Assembly: GCA_963920665.1 (NCBI GenBank)
Contig: OY987267.1
Location: forward strand, 2,480,001-2,544,000
Source of the DNA: Straminergon stramineum
Taxonomy: Eukaryota > Streptophyta > Bryopsida > Hypnales > Calliergonaceae
Direction of reading: 5' to 3'
DNA: 64,000 bases
In this document: positions 63,485-64,000 of the stretch, piece after piece
How positions within the stretch are numbered: the first letter of the stretch is position 1
Layout: the number at the start of each line of letters is the position of its first letter
Translations under genes and position numbers: made by a program
The notes under the pieces: model-generated
What the model saw: the letters and a program-made list of their open reading frames with translations, nothing else
What the model was told of the DNA's origin: nothing
Database searches by the model: none

Positions 63485-63955
63485 TCCATGGTTAACTTTA
63501 AATTGTCCAAGGCCTTTTTTGAGCTCCTTGGACTTGGTTCATAATTTAACAAAAAGTCAACATTTTGATAATTTTTATTAATTTTTTAAAATTTGTAACT
63601 CTACAAATTCAAACTAGACATATTAGAGATCACATGGAAAAAGAATATACAATAATATCACTCATGGATTGAAAGAATATAAGGTAAACTACCCTATTAC
63701 AAATAAAATGGGAGGAAATCCATTGTAGGCAAAATTGCTAGTCGTGTACATTCAAGTTCTAAAAAGTACACCACCATTACATTTTTGCCCACAATGGACT
63801 TGCTCTCATTTTGCATGAAATGGGGTAGTTTACTATAATGCTTGATTATGAGGGTATTAAAATTGTGAAAGTGATTTGAAGTCTTTTAATCCTTTTTTTA
63901 TATGTCAAATCTAAAATACTTCTAATTTTTAAACAACCATAAAATAGAGGGTAAG
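63485..63955 (+). repeat. Dispersed repeat interrupted by a hairpin MITE (partner 2065-2340)
   Basis: The reverse complement matches 2065-2340 on both sides of the 150-bp insertion at 63684-63833. No ORF. Confidence 0.6.
63684..63833. mobile_element. Hairpin MITE with ~50-bp arms
   Basis: GTAAACTACCC at 63684 pairs with GGGGTAGTTTAC ending at 63833, and pairing continues inward through TCCATTGT / ACAATGGA and GGCAAAA / TTTTGCC blocks. It is flanked by ATATA on the left and TATA on the right. The related sequence at 2065-2340 has a single CTATA at this point, supporting insertion with a TA or TATA duplication. Confidence 0.75.
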
Positions 63956-64000
63956 TTTGCACTATATTGTCAATGTTGACTCAAAAGCACTCAATTCTCA

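Overview
This looks like nuclear DNA of a land plant, most likely a non-seed plant such as a bryophyte. Three genes encode plant-type housekeeping proteins split by short GT-AG introns. They sit in long AT-rich gene-free stretches full of decayed repeats. No bacterial operon structure, CRISPR array or rRNA gene is visible. The species assignment is inference.

Layout. (1) 1-561, +: the 3' end of a proline-rich, extensin-like gene with a 7-residue repeat, cut by the window edge. (2) About 1.0-13.8 kb: no convincing gene, but a dense set of short inverted-repeat elements, dispersed repeats and one segmental duplication (about 7.8-8.6 kb copied at 11.7-12.6 kb). (3) 14530-20844, +: a giant GTPase of the VLIG/URGCP class with an N-terminal MACPF-like region, an unusual combination. 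It carries a one-base frameshift in a T-run near 19680. (4) 23400-27611, -: the heterotrimeric G-protein beta subunit in six exons (374 aa), convergent with the GTPase gene. (5) 33214-51996, -: a 50-exon, 2129-codon Ski2-like double-cassette helicase of the ASCC3/Slh1 (plant DExH14) type, rebuilt exon by exon with every junction in phase. (6) About 52.5-57.6 kb: gene-free and repeat-rich. (7) 58277-62307, +: CTP:ethanolamine-phosphate cytidylyltransferase in eight exons (421 aa), with a possible 86-codon upstream ORF. (8) 62.3-64.0 kb: a duplicated downstream segment, a GC-rich minisatellite and more small elements.

The genes do not form a pathway: G-protein signalling, translation quality control/helicase and phospholipid synthesis are independent housekeeping jobs. 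The two most unusual things are the MACPF-like/VLIG-like gene and a set of non-coding elements bounded by TTAA plus a CCC-starting inverted terminus. The latter include three copies of exactly 230 bp, at least five related copies of about 0.93 kb (two of 934-935 bp) and one of 234 bp. This resembles piggyBac-type target duplication, which I do not associate with land plants. All coordinates, splice sites and repeat alignments were made by eye; no search or alignment was run.
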